NCBI RefSeq assembly: GCF_001184025.1
Contig: NZ_BBYG01000011.1
Span: 269,574 to 333,573, forward strand
Origin: Streptomyces maremycinicus
GTDB lineage: Bacteria; Actinomycetota; Actinomycetes; Streptomycetales; Streptomycetaceae
Length of the DNA: 64,000 nt
Reading direction: 5' to 3'
This document shows positions 1-6,771 of this stretch, one piece after another (positions within the stretch are counted from its first letter, which is position 1; every line of letters starts with the position of its first letter). Below the pieces are notes generated by a model. It saw only the letters and a list, made by a program, of their open reading frames with translations, had not been told where the DNA came from and did no database searches. Position numbers and translations under genes: made by a program.

Positions 1-12
1 CATAAGACTTCA

Positions 13-66
13 CAAAGAACCCAGAAGCCCCAGAGACCCCAGAGAACAAAGAGAACACAGAGTCCG
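13..66. repeat. Degenerate 9-bp tandem repeat upstream of gvpO
   Basis: Six consecutive 9-base units begin at 13, 22, 31, 40, 49 and 58. Most read as variants of CAGAGAACC. The run is purine- and A-rich, unlike the surrounding GC-rich DNA, and ends 42 nt before the gvpO start. It is probably in the leader or promoter region of the gas vesicle operon. No function can be read from the sequence. Confidence 0.6.
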
Positions 67-108
67 GAGCGTGCCCGGACCACGACGAACAGGGAAGGCA
101 AGGACGAC

Positions 109-393
109 GTGGCGGAGGACCGGCCGAGCCCCATGGAGGTGCTGCGCGAGGCGCGCGCCCAGCTCACGGAGCTGACGGGCATGACCGCCGAGAGCGTCTC
201 CTCCTTCGAGCAGACGGAGGACGGCTGGTCCCTGGACGTCGAGGTCCTGGAGCTCGCCCGCGTGCCCGACACGATGAGCCTGATGGCGAGCTACCAGGTG
301 GATCTCGATCCCCAGGGGCAGCTCACCGGCTACCGGCGCGTTCGCCGCTACGAGCGGGGGCGCTCCGACTCCCATCGGCCGGGCGGCCGCTAG
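109..393 (+). CDS. gvpO: Gas vesicle protein GvpO
   Basis: A 94-residue soluble protein opening the gas vesicle operon. The core (AQLTELTGMTAESVSSFE, then VEVLELARVPDTMSLMASY and a YRRVRRYERG end) matches the GvpO family of actinobacterial and haloarchaeal clusters. GvpO is needed for or regulates vesicle formation and is not the structural wall protein. The start is GTG at 109, preceded by AAGGA. The gvpA start lies 54 nt downstream with its own strong ribosome site, so gvpO can be expressed separately but lies in the same transcription direction. Order O-A-F-G-Y-Z-J-L-S-K is the one known from Streptomyces. Confidence 0.9.
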   Translation: MAEDRPSPMEVLREARAQLTELTGMTAESVSSFEQTEDGWSLDVEVLELARVPDTMSLMASYQVDLDPQGQLTGYRRVRRYERGRSDSHRPGGR

Positions 394-447
394 GCCGTCG
401 GCCCGCATTCGTTCCCGATCATCCACACAGAAGGAGGAGCGGTCGAC

Positions 448-888
448 ATGACCGTTGTCCCGGCACAACAGTCCGGTGGTGGAGGCGGCTCCAGCGGCCT
501 CTACGACGTGCTGGAGCTCGTCCTCGACAGGGGTCTCGTCATCGACGCGTTCATACGGGTCTCCCTGGTCGGAATCGAGATCCTGAAGATCGACGTACGG
601 GTCGTTGTGGCCAGCGTGGACACCTATCTGCGCTTCGCCGAGGCGTGCAACCGACTGGACCTGGAGGCGGGGCCGCGCAAGAGCCCGGGCCTGCCCGACC
701 TGGTCGGCGAGATCACCGAGTCCGGCGCGCGCGGCAAGTCCAAGGGCGCGCTCTCCGGCGCCGCGGAGACCATCTCCGGCGCCTTCAAGCAGGCCCGTGA
801 CGAGGGCTCCTCCAAGGAGGAGGAGCGGGAACCCCGGCCGCGGACGCGCAAGAGCACCACCGCGCGCCGTAAGGAGGAGCAGGAGTGA
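448..888 (+). CDS. gvpA: Gas vesicle structural protein GvpA, long-tailed
   Basis: A 146-residue member of the GvpA/GvpJ family. Residues about 15-70 (LYDVLELVLDRGLVIDAFIR, then EILKIDVRVVVASVDTYLRF) are the classic wall-forming alpha-beta-beta-alpha core. The remaining half is an extended lysine/glutamate-rich tail (KSKGALSGAAETISGAFKQA, ending in KEEQE) that cyanobacterial GvpA of about 70 residues lacks; Streptomyces forms are usually longer. A strong AAGGAGGAG ribosome site lies just upstream of the ATG. The stop overlaps the next start by 4 nt. It is one of three GvpA-like proteins in the operon, with 3896 and 5064. Confidence 0.92.
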   Translation: MTVVPAQQSGGGGGSSGLYDVLELVLDRGLVIDAFIRVSLVGIEILKIDVRVVVASVDTYLRFAEACNRLDLEAGPRKSPGLPDLVGEITESGARGKSKGALSGAAETISGAFKQARDEGSSKEEEREPRPRTRKSTTARRKEEQE

Positions 889-1637
889 GCACCTACGTGT
901 ACGGCATCGTCGCGAGTTCGCACGCGGACCTTCCGGACGGGCTGTCCGGTGTCGGCGACCCCGCCCTGCCGGTGCGCGTCCTGAAGGAGGGCACCCTGGC
1001 GGCGATCGTCAGCGACGCCCCCGAGGGACTGCGGCCCAAACGCAGGGAGCTGCTCGCCCACCAGACCGTGCTCGCCGAGGCGGGTGCCGACGGCTGCGTG
1101 CTGCCCATGCGGTTCGGCAGTGTCGCGCCCGACGACAGTTCGGTCACCGGGGTCCTCGCCGAGCGCGCCGAGCACTACGAGGAGCGCCTGCGGGCCCTCG
1201 AGGGCAAGGTCGAGTACAACATCAAGGCCTCGCACGTCGAAGAGGCGGTCCTGCACCAGGTGATGGCGGACAGCCCCGAACTGCGTGGCCTCGCGGAGTC
1301 CAACCGGCAGGCGGGCGGCGGCAGTTACGAGCAGAAGATCCAGCTCGGCGAGATGGTCGCCGCCGCGGTCAAGGCCAAGGAGGCCGAGGACGCGGCCGAC
1401 GTGCAGCAGAGCCTCACGCCGCTGGCCTCGGCCACCAGCGTGGGCCCCGAGTCCACGGGCTGGCTGGTCAACGTCTCGTTCCTGGTGGAGCGCGACGCGG
1501 CGGCCGGCTTCCTGGAGGCCGCGGAGGAGCTGCGGGTGGGCCGTCCGCACCTCGAACTGCGGGTCAACGGGCCGCTGCCGCCGTACAGCTTCGTCGAGCC
1601 CGGCCCGGCCGCGACGGCGGACGCCGGGACGGAGTAG
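885..1637 (+). CDS. gvpF: Gas vesicle protein GvpF (GvpL/GvpF family)
   Basis: A 250-residue GvpL/GvpF family protein starting STYVYGIVASSHADLPDG and containing the typical LRALEGKVEYNIKASH segment and a C-terminal RVNGPLPPYSFVEP motif. GvpF sits at the gas-facing wall or assembly interface and helps wall protein assembly. The GTG start at 885 overlaps the gvpA stop (GTGA), implying translational coupling. A paralogue, gvpL, lies at 4294-5067 with the same N- and C-terminal motifs. The last coding bases are followed by an 11-nt gap to gvpG. Confidence 0.92.
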   Translation: MSTYVYGIVASSHADLPDGLSGVGDPALPVRVLKEGTLAAIVSDAPEGLRPKRRELLAHQTVLAEAGADGCVLPMRFGSVAPDDSSVTGVLAERAEHYEERLRALEGKVEYNIKASHVEEAVLHQVMADSPELRGLAESNRQAGGGSYEQKIQLGEMVAAAVKAKEAEDAADVQQSLTPLASATSVGPESTGWLVNVSFLVERDAAAGFLEAAEELRVGRPHLELRVNGPLPPYSFVEPGPAATADAGTE

Positions 1638-1648
1638 GCAGGTGCGCC

Positions 1649-1912
1649 ATGGGACTCATCTCAGAGGTGCTGCTGCTGCCGTTCGCCCCGGTGCGCGGCA
1701 GCGGCTGGGTGATCGAACAGGTGGTCAAGGAGGCCGAGCGGATCTACTACGACCCCGCCACGGTCAGAGCCGAACTCGCCCGTCTGGAGCAGCGGTTGGA
1801 CGCCGGCGAGATCACTGAGGAGGAGTTCGACGAGGAGGAGGACGTACTCCTCGACCGGCTGGAGAGCGCTACGCGCAGAAGCGCGGGAACGGACGACGGG
1901 TGGACAGGATGA
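1649..1912 (+). CDS. gvpG: Gas vesicle protein GvpG
   Basis: An 87-residue protein beginning MGLISEVLLLPFAPVRG and continuing with helical VIEQVVKEAERIYYDPATVRAELARLEQRL, the standard GvpG signature. The C-terminal half is strongly acidic and probably coiled (AGEITEEEFDEEEDVLLDRLE). GvpG is an accessory assembly protein that cooperates with GvpF/L and GvpA. The ATG at 1649 was chosen because homology begins at MGLI; the longer open frame upstream lies in another frame of gvpF. The stop overlaps the next start by 4 nt (ATGA at 1909). Confidence 0.9.
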   Translation: MGLISEVLLLPFAPVRGSGWVIEQVVKEAERIYYDPATVRAELARLEQRLDAGEITEEEFDEEEDVLLDRLESATRRSAGTDDGWTG

Positions 1913-2694
1913 ACCGGACGGCAGTGGGACTCGCGGTCGGGGCCGGATATCTCCTCGGGCGCACCAAGAAACTGAAACTGGCGCTGGCCGTCGGTTCCTT
2001 CGTGGCCGGCAAGAAGCTGAACCTGACCCCCAAGGGCATCGCGGACCTGGTCTCCCAGCAACTGCGGGACAACCCGCAGTTCAAGGAGATCGGGGACCAG
2101 CTGCGCCAGGATCTGCGCGGGGTCGGCAAGGCCGCTTCCGGCGCCATGGTCGAGCGCCAGATCGACGCGCTCGCGGACCGGCTGCACGGCCGCACGGCCG
2201 AGGTGCGCGACCAGCTCGAGGGCGTCGTGCCCGGCGGCCGGGAGGACGACGAGGCGGACGAAGAGGCGGACGACGAGTACGACGACGAGCCTCAGGACGC
2301 CGACGAGGACGAGGAGCCGGAGGGCTCCGAGAACGACGAGGACGAGGCCGAAGAGGCCGACGAGGACGAGGCCGAAGAGGCCGACGAGGACGAGGCCGAC
2401 GAGGACGAGGCCGACGAGGACGAAGCGGACGAGGACGAAGAGGGCGAGGAGGAGCCGCCGAGGAAGACGGCCAAGAAGGCGCCCGCCAAGAAGGCGCCCG
2501 CGAAGAAGGCGCCCGCGAAGAAGACGGCCAAGAAGGCCCCCGCGAAGAAGGCGCCCGCCAAGAAGGCTCCGGCCCGCGCCACCGCCGCGAAGAAGACCGC
2601 GTCGACCCGTAAGACGGGCGCGAGGACCGCATCGAGGGCTGCCTCGGGTACCGGCACCCGGGCCCGGCGGCCGAAGGGAGGCGACGACCGATGA
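1909..2694 (+). CDS. gvpY: Gas vesicle cluster protein GvpY-like, with acidic and Lys/Ala-rich tails
   Basis: A 261-residue protein with three parts. Residues 1-40 form an amphipathic to hydrophobic segment (VGLAVGAGYLLGR, then ALAVGSFVAGKKL). Residues about 40-110 are a small globular region. The rest is low complexity: about 113-183 almost only Asp/Glu, then about 186-230 repeats of KKAPA resembling histone H1 tails. The underlying DNA is repetitive. The name follows position in the Streptomyces cluster; the biochemical role is unknown. ATG at 1909 overlaps the gvpG stop; a GTG at 1900 is an alternative. The charge-block tail suggests binding to nucleic acid or to oppositely charged GvpZ or GvpA tails (inference). 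Confidence 0.75.
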   Translation: MNRTAVGLAVGAGYLLGRTKKLKLALAVGSFVAGKKLNLTPKGIADLVSQQLRDNPQFKEIGDQLRQDLRGVGKAASGAMVERQIDALADRLHGRTAEVRDQLEGVVPGGREDDEADEEADDEYDDEPQDADEDEEPEGSENDEDEAEEADEDEAEEADEDEADEDEADEDEADEDEEGEEEPPRKTAKKAPAKKAPAKKAPAKKTAKKAPAKKAPAKKAPARATAAKKTASTRKTGARTASRAASGTGTRARRPKGGDDR

Positions 2695-3899
2695 CCGAGA
2701 CCCTCGGATCGGCCAAGTCCGCGACCTCCGCGGCCGGCAAGTCGGCGGGCGGCGGCAACCCGCTCTCCGGAGTCGCCAACAGCGAGGCCGCCGACCGGCT
2801 GAAGGCAGAGGTGCAGGAGTACCTCGCCGCGCAGGCCACCCGCCTGCTGACCGGCGTCGGGCACAAGCTCGGGGACACCACCGCCAAGCTGAACGACATC
2901 GCCGAGGGCAACAGCCCCGGCTTCGCCAAGCTCGCCCTCGAAGGCGGCCGCAAGGTCGCCGAGGGCAAGGGACCGCTGCGCACCGCGATGGAGCTCGGCG
3001 GCTCGCGGATCAAGGACAAGGTGACCGGGGCGTTCAAGAACCTCGGTGGCAAGGGCGGCAAGGGCAAGAAGAGCGCCGGCAAGAAGCCGACCGTGATCAT
3101 GGAGACGATCGACGTCGGCGTGCCGCTGCGCACCGCCTACGACCAGTGGACGCAGTACCAGGACTTCAGCACCTTCGCCAAGGGCGTCAAGAGCGCGAAC
3201 CGCGCCGACGACACCACCAGCGACTGGCAGGCGAAGGTCTTCTGGTCCAACCGGAGCTGGAAGGCGAAGACCACCGAACAGGTGCCGGACGACCGGATCG
3301 CCTGGACCTCGGAGGGCGCCAAGGGCACCACGAAGGGTGTCGTCTCCTTCCATGAGCTCGCCCCGAGCCTCACCCGGATCCTGCTGGTCATCGAGTACTA
3401 CCCGACGGGTCTGTTCGAGAAGACCGGCAACATCTGGCGCGCCCAGGGCCGCCGGGCCCGCCTCGACCTGAAGAACTACGCCCGCTTCATCACCATCAAG
3501 GGGGAGGCGCAGGACAGCTGGCGCGGTGAGATCCGCGACGGCGAGGTCGTCAAGTCCCACGAGGACGCGGTGGCCGAGGAGGACGAGGAGAACGACGAGA
3601 ACGGCGAGCCCGAGGAGAACGGCGAGCCGGAGGAGGGCGCCGAGGCGCGGGATGCCGAGGACGGCGGCCGGGAGGACGATGAGGAGGAGTACGAGGACGA
3701 GGAGGACGGCCCGTACGCCGAGGACGAGCCCGAGGACGAGGAAGCCGAGCCCGAGGGCGAGTACGAGGACGAGGAAGAGGAAGAGGAGGAGGGCGAGCCC
3801 GAGGCGGCCGAGGACGAGTACGACGAGTACGAGGAGGAGCCCGAGGAGGAGCCCCAGGCCGAGGACACCCGCCGCGGCAGGGGGAGGAGCCGGCGATGA
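2691..3899 (+). CDS. gvpZ: Gas vesicle cluster protein GvpZ-like, SRPBCC domain with acidic tail
   Basis: A 402-residue protein. Residues about 1-130 are helical and alanine/lysine-rich, ending in GGKGGKGKKSAGKK. Residues about 135-280 form an SRPBCC/polyketide-cyclase-type fold (VIMETIDVGVPLRTAYDQW, SANRADDTTSDWQAKVFW, RIAWTSEGAKGTTKGVVSF, and YYPTGLFEKTG). Residues about 288-395 are an extreme Glu/Asp-rich tail. SRPBCC domains form hydrophobic ligand pockets, so a role as chaperone for the hydrophobic wall protein is reasonable but is an inference. The start overlaps the gvpY stop by 4 nt and the stop overlaps gvpJ by 4 nt. Confidence 0.75.
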   Translation: MTETLGSAKSATSAAGKSAGGGNPLSGVANSEAADRLKAEVQEYLAAQATRLLTGVGHKLGDTTAKLNDIAEGNSPGFAKLALEGGRKVAEGKGPLRTAMELGGSRIKDKVTGAFKNLGGKGGKGKKSAGKKPTVIMETIDVGVPLRTAYDQWTQYQDFSTFAKGVKSANRADDTTSDWQAKVFWSNRSWKAKTTEQVPDDRIAWTSEGAKGTTKGVVSFHELAPSLTRILLVIEYYPTGLFEKTGNIWRAQGRRARLDLKNYARFITIKGEAQDSWRGEIRDGEVVKSHEDAVAEEDEENDENGEPEENGEPEEGAEARDAEDGGREDDEEEYEDEEDGPYAEDEPEDEEAEPEGEYEDEEEEEEEGEPEAAEDEYDEYEEEPEEEPQAEDTRRGRGRSRR

Positions 3900-4297
3900 G
3901 CATGCCGAGCCGGATGCCGGAGCCGTACGGCCAGGGCGGCGGCGCCAACCTGGCCGACATCCTGGAACGTGTCCTGGACAAGGGCATCGTCATCGCGGGC
4001 GACATCCGGATCAACCTGCTCGACATCGAACTGCTCACCATCAAGCTCCGTCTGATCGTCGCCTCGGTCGACAAGGCCAAGGAGATGGGCATCGACTGGT
4101 GGGAGGACGACCCGGCCCTGTCCTCCGGCGCCCGCCGCAACGAACTCGCGCGTGAGAACGCCGAGTTGCGTGAACGGCTGGCCCGGCTGGAGGAACTGGA
4201 GCTGGGTCGTGCCCCGGAGAAGAGCCGGGCCCTGAAGGAGGGGCGCGCCTCGAAGGAGAGCCGCGCCCCCGAGGACGTCCGAGAGGAGTCACCATGA
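3896..4297 (+). CDS. gvpJ: Gas vesicle protein GvpJ (GvpA family)
   Basis: A 133-residue GvpA-family protein. Core residues about 15-60 read ANLADILERVLDKGIVIAGD and then IELLTIKLRLIVASVDKAKE. The WWEDDP motif just after the core is typical of GvpJ and distinguishes it from GvpA. The C-terminal 60 residues are a charged helix (RENAELRERLARLEELELG, then repeated KSRA/KESRA units). GvpJ is a minor wall component thought to act at tips or in nucleation. ATGA overlaps join it to gvpZ upstream and to gvpL downstream. Confidence 0.88.
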   Translation: MSMPSRMPEPYGQGGGANLADILERVLDKGIVIAGDIRINLLDIELLTIKLRLIVASVDKAKEMGIDWWEDDPALSSGARRNELARENAELRERLARLEELELGRAPEKSRALKEGRASKESRAPEDVREESP

Positions 4298-5067
4298 CCG
4301 GACTGCGGTACGTGTACGCCGTCTGTCACCCCCTTGGCGCGCCCCTCCAGGCCGACCTGTCGGGGGTGGCGGGCGATCCGCCCAGACTGCTCACCCACCG
4401 CGGCCTGATCGCCGTGGTCAGCCATGTGCCGGAGCGGGACTTCGCCGAGGAGCCGCTCCGGCGCCGTCTGGAGGACCTGGACTGGCTGACGGAGACCGCC
4501 CGTGCCCATCAGCAGGTGATCGACGCCCTCACGGCCGTCACCACACCGCTGCCGCTCCGGCTCGCCACGGTGTTCCGGGACGACAGCGGCGTCCGCGTGA
4601 TGATGGAGGAGCGCGAGGAGGACTTCCGGCGCGTCCTGGAACGCCTCGCCGGGCGGGTGGAGTGGGGCGTGAAGGTGTATGTCGAGCCCGAGGCGCAGGA
4701 GCCCGAGGCGGCGGTGACGAAGCCCGCCTCGGGCCGGGACTACCTGATGCAGCGGCGCAGGAAGGCCCAGGCCCAGGACGACACCTGGCAGCGTGCCGAG
4801 CGGTTCGCCGGAAGTCTCCACGAGACGCTGTCGGCGCACGCCGAGGATTCCCGGCTCCACCCGCCGCAGAACTCCGCCCTGTCCAAGGCGTCCGGACAGA
4901 ATGTGCTCAACGCCGCCTATCTCGTCCCCCGCGCGGATTCCGAGGAATTCGTGGAAATGGTGGACCGCACCAAGGGGGAGGAATCCGGAATGCGAGTGGA
5001 ACTCACGGGACCGTGGGCTGCCTATTCTTTCGTGGAATCCGCCGGTGAGCCGGGGGAGGGCGCATGA
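4294..5067 (+). CDS. gvpL: Gas vesicle protein GvpL (GvpL/GvpF family)
   Basis: A 257-residue paralogue of the protein at 885. It begins LRYVYAVCHPLGAPLQADLSG and carries the HQQVIDALTAVTTPLPLRL and RVEWGVKVYVEP segments and the C-terminal ELTGPWAAYSFVE motif of the family. A family insertion around residues 150-165 (YLMQRRRKAQAQ) separates it from GvpF. GvpL is an assembly or interaction hub among Gvp proteins. The last 150 nt include GAATTC- and TTCC-containing stretches of lower GC than neighbours. It overlaps both flanking genes by 4 nt. Confidence 0.88.
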   Translation: MTGLRYVYAVCHPLGAPLQADLSGVAGDPPRLLTHRGLIAVVSHVPERDFAEEPLRRRLEDLDWLTETARAHQQVIDALTAVTTPLPLRLATVFRDDSGVRVMMEEREEDFRRVLERLAGRVEWGVKVYVEPEAQEPEAAVTKPASGRDYLMQRRRKAQAQDDTWQRAERFAGSLHETLSAHAEDSRLHPPQNSALSKASGQNVLNAAYLVPRADSEEFVEMVDRTKGEESGMRVELTGPWAAYSFVESAGEPGEGA

Positions 5068-5252
5068 CCGTGGTGGAGCGCCGCGAGGTCGCCCTCGTCG
5101 ACCTGCTCGACCGGCTGCTGGCCGGCGGGGTCGTCATCACGGGGGACATCACCCTGCGCATCGCGGACGTCGACCTGGTCCGCATCGATCTCAACGCGCT
5201 GATCAGCTCGGTCAACGAGCAGGTGCCGTCGCCCTGGGGGGAGTCGCTGTGA
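5064..5252 (+). CDS. gvpS: Small GvpA-like protein GvpS
   Basis: A 62-residue GvpA-family protein reduced to little more than the core: VALVDLLDRLLAGGVVITGD, then ITLRIADVDLVRIDLNALIS. It lacks the charged C-terminal tails of GvpA and GvpJ in this operon. GvpS is a minor GvpA-like component in actinobacterial and Bacillus-type clusters. The ATG overlaps the gvpL stop and the stop overlaps the gvpK GTG, so its output should be tied to both neighbours. Confidence 0.85.
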   Translation: MTVVERREVALVDLLDRLLAGGVVITGDITLRIADVDLVRIDLNALISSVNEQVPSPWGESL

Positions 5253-5533
5253 CCGAACGCCGCAAGCATCTCGACCTCGAGCCCGACACGGTCGAGCGCG
5301 ATCTGGTGAAACTCGTTCTGACCGTCGTGGAGTTGCTGCGCCAGCTGATGGAACGGCAGGCGCTGCGCCGCTTCGACACGGGCGACCTGAACGAGGAGCA
5401 GGAGGAGCGGATCGGGCTCACGCTGATGCTGCTCGACGACCGCATGGGCGAGTTGCGGGACCGCTACGGACTGCGGCCCGAGGACCTGAATCTGGACCTC
5501 GGGCCGTTGGGGCCGCTGCTTCCCCGGGAGTGA
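5249..5533 (+). CDS. gvpK: Gas vesicle protein GvpK
   Basis: A 94-residue protein, last gene of the operon. ERDLVKLVLTVVELLRQLME, then ALRRFDTGDLNEEQEERIGL and a RYGLRPEDLNLDLGPLGPLL end are the standard GvpK signature. GvpK is an accessory assembly protein. The GTG at 5249 overlaps the gvpS stop (GTGA) and fixes the start. The final codons form the left arm of a GC-rich hairpin at 5519-5554, which probably ends the operon transcript. Confidence 0.9.
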   Translation: MTERRKHLDLEPDTVERDLVKLVLTVVELLRQLMERQALRRFDTGDLNEEQEERIGLTLMLLDDRMGELRDRYGLRPEDLNLDLGPLGPLLPRE

Positions 5534-5554
5534 GTCGCTCACGCCCGGGGGAAG
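5519..5554 (+). terminator. Terminator hairpin overlapping the gvpK stop
   Basis: Arms CTTCCCCGGG (5519-5528) and CCCGGGGGAAG (5544-5554) pair, with an inner stem GTGAG/CTCAC around a TCG loop at 5535-5537. There is no T tract, as is usual for streptomycete terminators. A second inverted pair, GGTGGTG (5557-5563) and CACCACC (5581-5587), follows and could stop transcripts arriving from the minus strand. Confidence 0.6.
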
Positions 5555-5579
5555 CGGGTGGTGCTTCGCCGCCTTCGGT

Positions 5580-5750
5580 TCACCACCTGTACCAGCGGCC
5601 CCTGCCTCCCGCGGACGTGGTCCCGCGAGCCAGGAAGCCGAGCAGCCAGAGAACGAGAACCGCGAGCGCGATCCACCAGAGCAACTTCACCGCGAATCCG
5701 GCACCGAAGAGAATCAGCACCAGCAGCAGAACCAGCAGAACGGGAACCAT
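5580..5750 (-). CDS. Small hydrophobic membrane peptide
   Basis: A 56-residue protein: a long transmembrane stretch (MVPVLLVLLLVLILFGAGFA, then LLWWIALAVLVLWLLGFLAR) followed by a short basic tail GGRGRWYRW. It probably spans the membrane twice as a hairpin. Very similar short hydrophobic proteins are widespread in Streptomyces (lmo0937-like) with no known function. The ATG at 5750 is preferred over an in-frame start 18 nt upstream because AGGAGG sits 8 nt before it. That ribosome site partly lies in a perfect hairpin (5762-5790). It is convergent with gvpK. Confidence 0.8.
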   Translation of the reverse strand: MVPVLLVLLLVLILFGAGFAVKLLWWIALAVLVLWLLGFLARGTTSAGGRGRWYRW

Positions 5751-5761
5751 AGTGTCAACCT

Positions 5762-5790
5762 CCTGCAATGCGTGTTTCCCGCATTGCAGG
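5762..5790 (-). promoter_or_regulatory. Perfect stem-loop abutting the ribosome site of the small membrane peptide
   Basis: Arms CCTGCAATGCG (5762-5772) and CGCATTGCAGG (5780-5790) are an exact 11-bp inverted repeat with a 7-nt loop. On the mRNA the 3' arm ends inside the AGGAGG ribosome site (complement of 5759-5764), taking up three of its six bases. It could control translation of the peptide or be a protein-binding site. The stem is less GC-rich than the terminators nearby. Confidence 0.55.
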
Positions 5791-5848
5791 AATCATTCTC
5801 GTTTCCTTTACGGAACGTCCCCGAACCGCCCGCGGATCAGGTGGCCAT

Positions 5849-6670
5849 TCAGGTGGCCTTGCGGCACAGGATCTCCGCGTGCAGGACGGCGAACCAGCCG
5901 TCCTCCCGCCGCCCCCACTCCCGCCAGGCCTCCGCCACGGCGCGCAGTTCCTCCGCCGTGGCGTGGCCGCCCCGGGTGGCGCGCTCCGCGTACGCGGAGG
6001 CCACGGTCCGGTCGGCCCACAGGCCGCTCCACCAGGCCCGCTCCTCGGGCGTGCTGAACGTCCAGGTGGCGGAGGTGGCCGTGATGTCCGTGAATCCGGC
6101 GCTCAGCGCCCAGGACTTCAGCCGGCGTCCCGCGTCCGGCTCGCCGCCGTTGGCCCGGGCCACCCGCCGGTACAGGTCCAGCCAGCCGTCCATCCCGGAC
6201 GAGGCGGGGTACCAGGTCATCGCCGCGTAGTCCGAGTCGCGGACGGCGACGTAGCCGCCCGGCTTCGTCACCCGCAGCATCTCGCGCAACGCCTGCACCG
6301 GGTCGCCCACGTGCTGGAGCACCTGGTGGGCGTGGACGACGCAGAACGTGTCGTCCGGGTGGTCCAGGGCGTGGACGTCGGCCACCGCGAAGTCGGTGTT
6401 GGTCAGGCCCCGCTCGGCGGCCGTGGCCCGCGCCTGCTCCAGGATCCCCGGCGCGTGGTCGACGCCGGTGACGTGTCCGTCGGGGACCAGGGCGGCCAGG
6501 TCGGCGGTGATGGTGCCCGGGCCGCAGCCGATGTCCAGGATCCTCATGTGCGGCTTCAGTGAACCGAGCAGGTAGGCCGCCGAGTTGGCGGCGGTCCGCC
6601 AGGTGTGCGAGCGCAGCACCGACTCGTGGTGTCCGTGCGTGTAGACGGCCGTCTCCTGTGCTTTCGACAT
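5849..6670 (-). CDS. Class I SAM-dependent methyltransferase (UbiE/Methyltransf_11 type)
   Basis: A 273-residue protein with a clear Rossmann SAM site: ILDIGCGPGTITADLAALVP (motif I), VTGVDHAPGILEQAR (motif II), and a motif III region VLQHVGDPVQALREMLRVTKPGGYVAVRD. The C-terminal third carries an aromatic-rich region (MTWYPASSGMDGWLDLYRRV) that may shape the substrate pocket. The substrate is unknown; family members act on small metabolites. The ATG at 6670 is preceded by AAGGGG. A near-perfect palindrome at 6690-6707 lies 20 nt upstream of the start and could be an operator. The small membrane peptide lies 98 nt downstream on the same strand. Confidence 0.8.
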   Translation of the reverse strand: MSKAQETAVYTHGHHESVLRSHTWRTAANSAAYLLGSLKPHMRILDIGCGPGTITADLAALVPDGHVTGVDHAPGILEQARATAAERGLTNTDFAVADVHALDHPDDTFCVVHAHQVLQHVGDPVQALREMLRVTKPGGYVAVRDSDYAAMTWYPASSGMDGWLDLYRRVARANGGEPDAGRRLKSWALSAGFTDITATSATWTFSTPEERAWWSGLWADRTVASAYAERATRGGHATAEELRAVAEAWREWGRREDGWFAVLHAEILCRKAT

Positions 6671-6689
6671 GGCTCTACCCCTTCTCGAC

Positions 6690-6707
6690 GAACCGGGTCC
6701 CCGGTTC
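6690..6707. promoter_or_regulatory. Palindrome upstream of the methyltransferase
   Basis: GAACCGGG (6690-6697) and CCCGGTTC (6700-6707) form an exact 8-bp inverted repeat with a 2-nt spacer, placed 20 nt before the methyltransferase ATG. Position and symmetry fit a repressor operator; no regulator gene lies next to it. Confidence 0.4.
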
Positions 6708-6771
6708 CCACACCGTACGCCGATGCTCGGATGCTGAGACCATTCGTCTTGCCATGTGAACTGACGCCAAG

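Noticed and set aside
605..1648. Long plus-strand frame upstream of the gvpG start
   Set aside because: It runs through gvpA and gvpF in another frame, is Arg/Pro/Ala-rich and has no ribosome site; only its 3' end (from 1649) is a real gene, gvpG.
2081..3133. Minus-strand open frame opposite gvpY and gvpZ
   Set aside because: Low-complexity Arg/Pro/Ser complement of the acidic and Lys-rich repeats; no family and no ribosome site.
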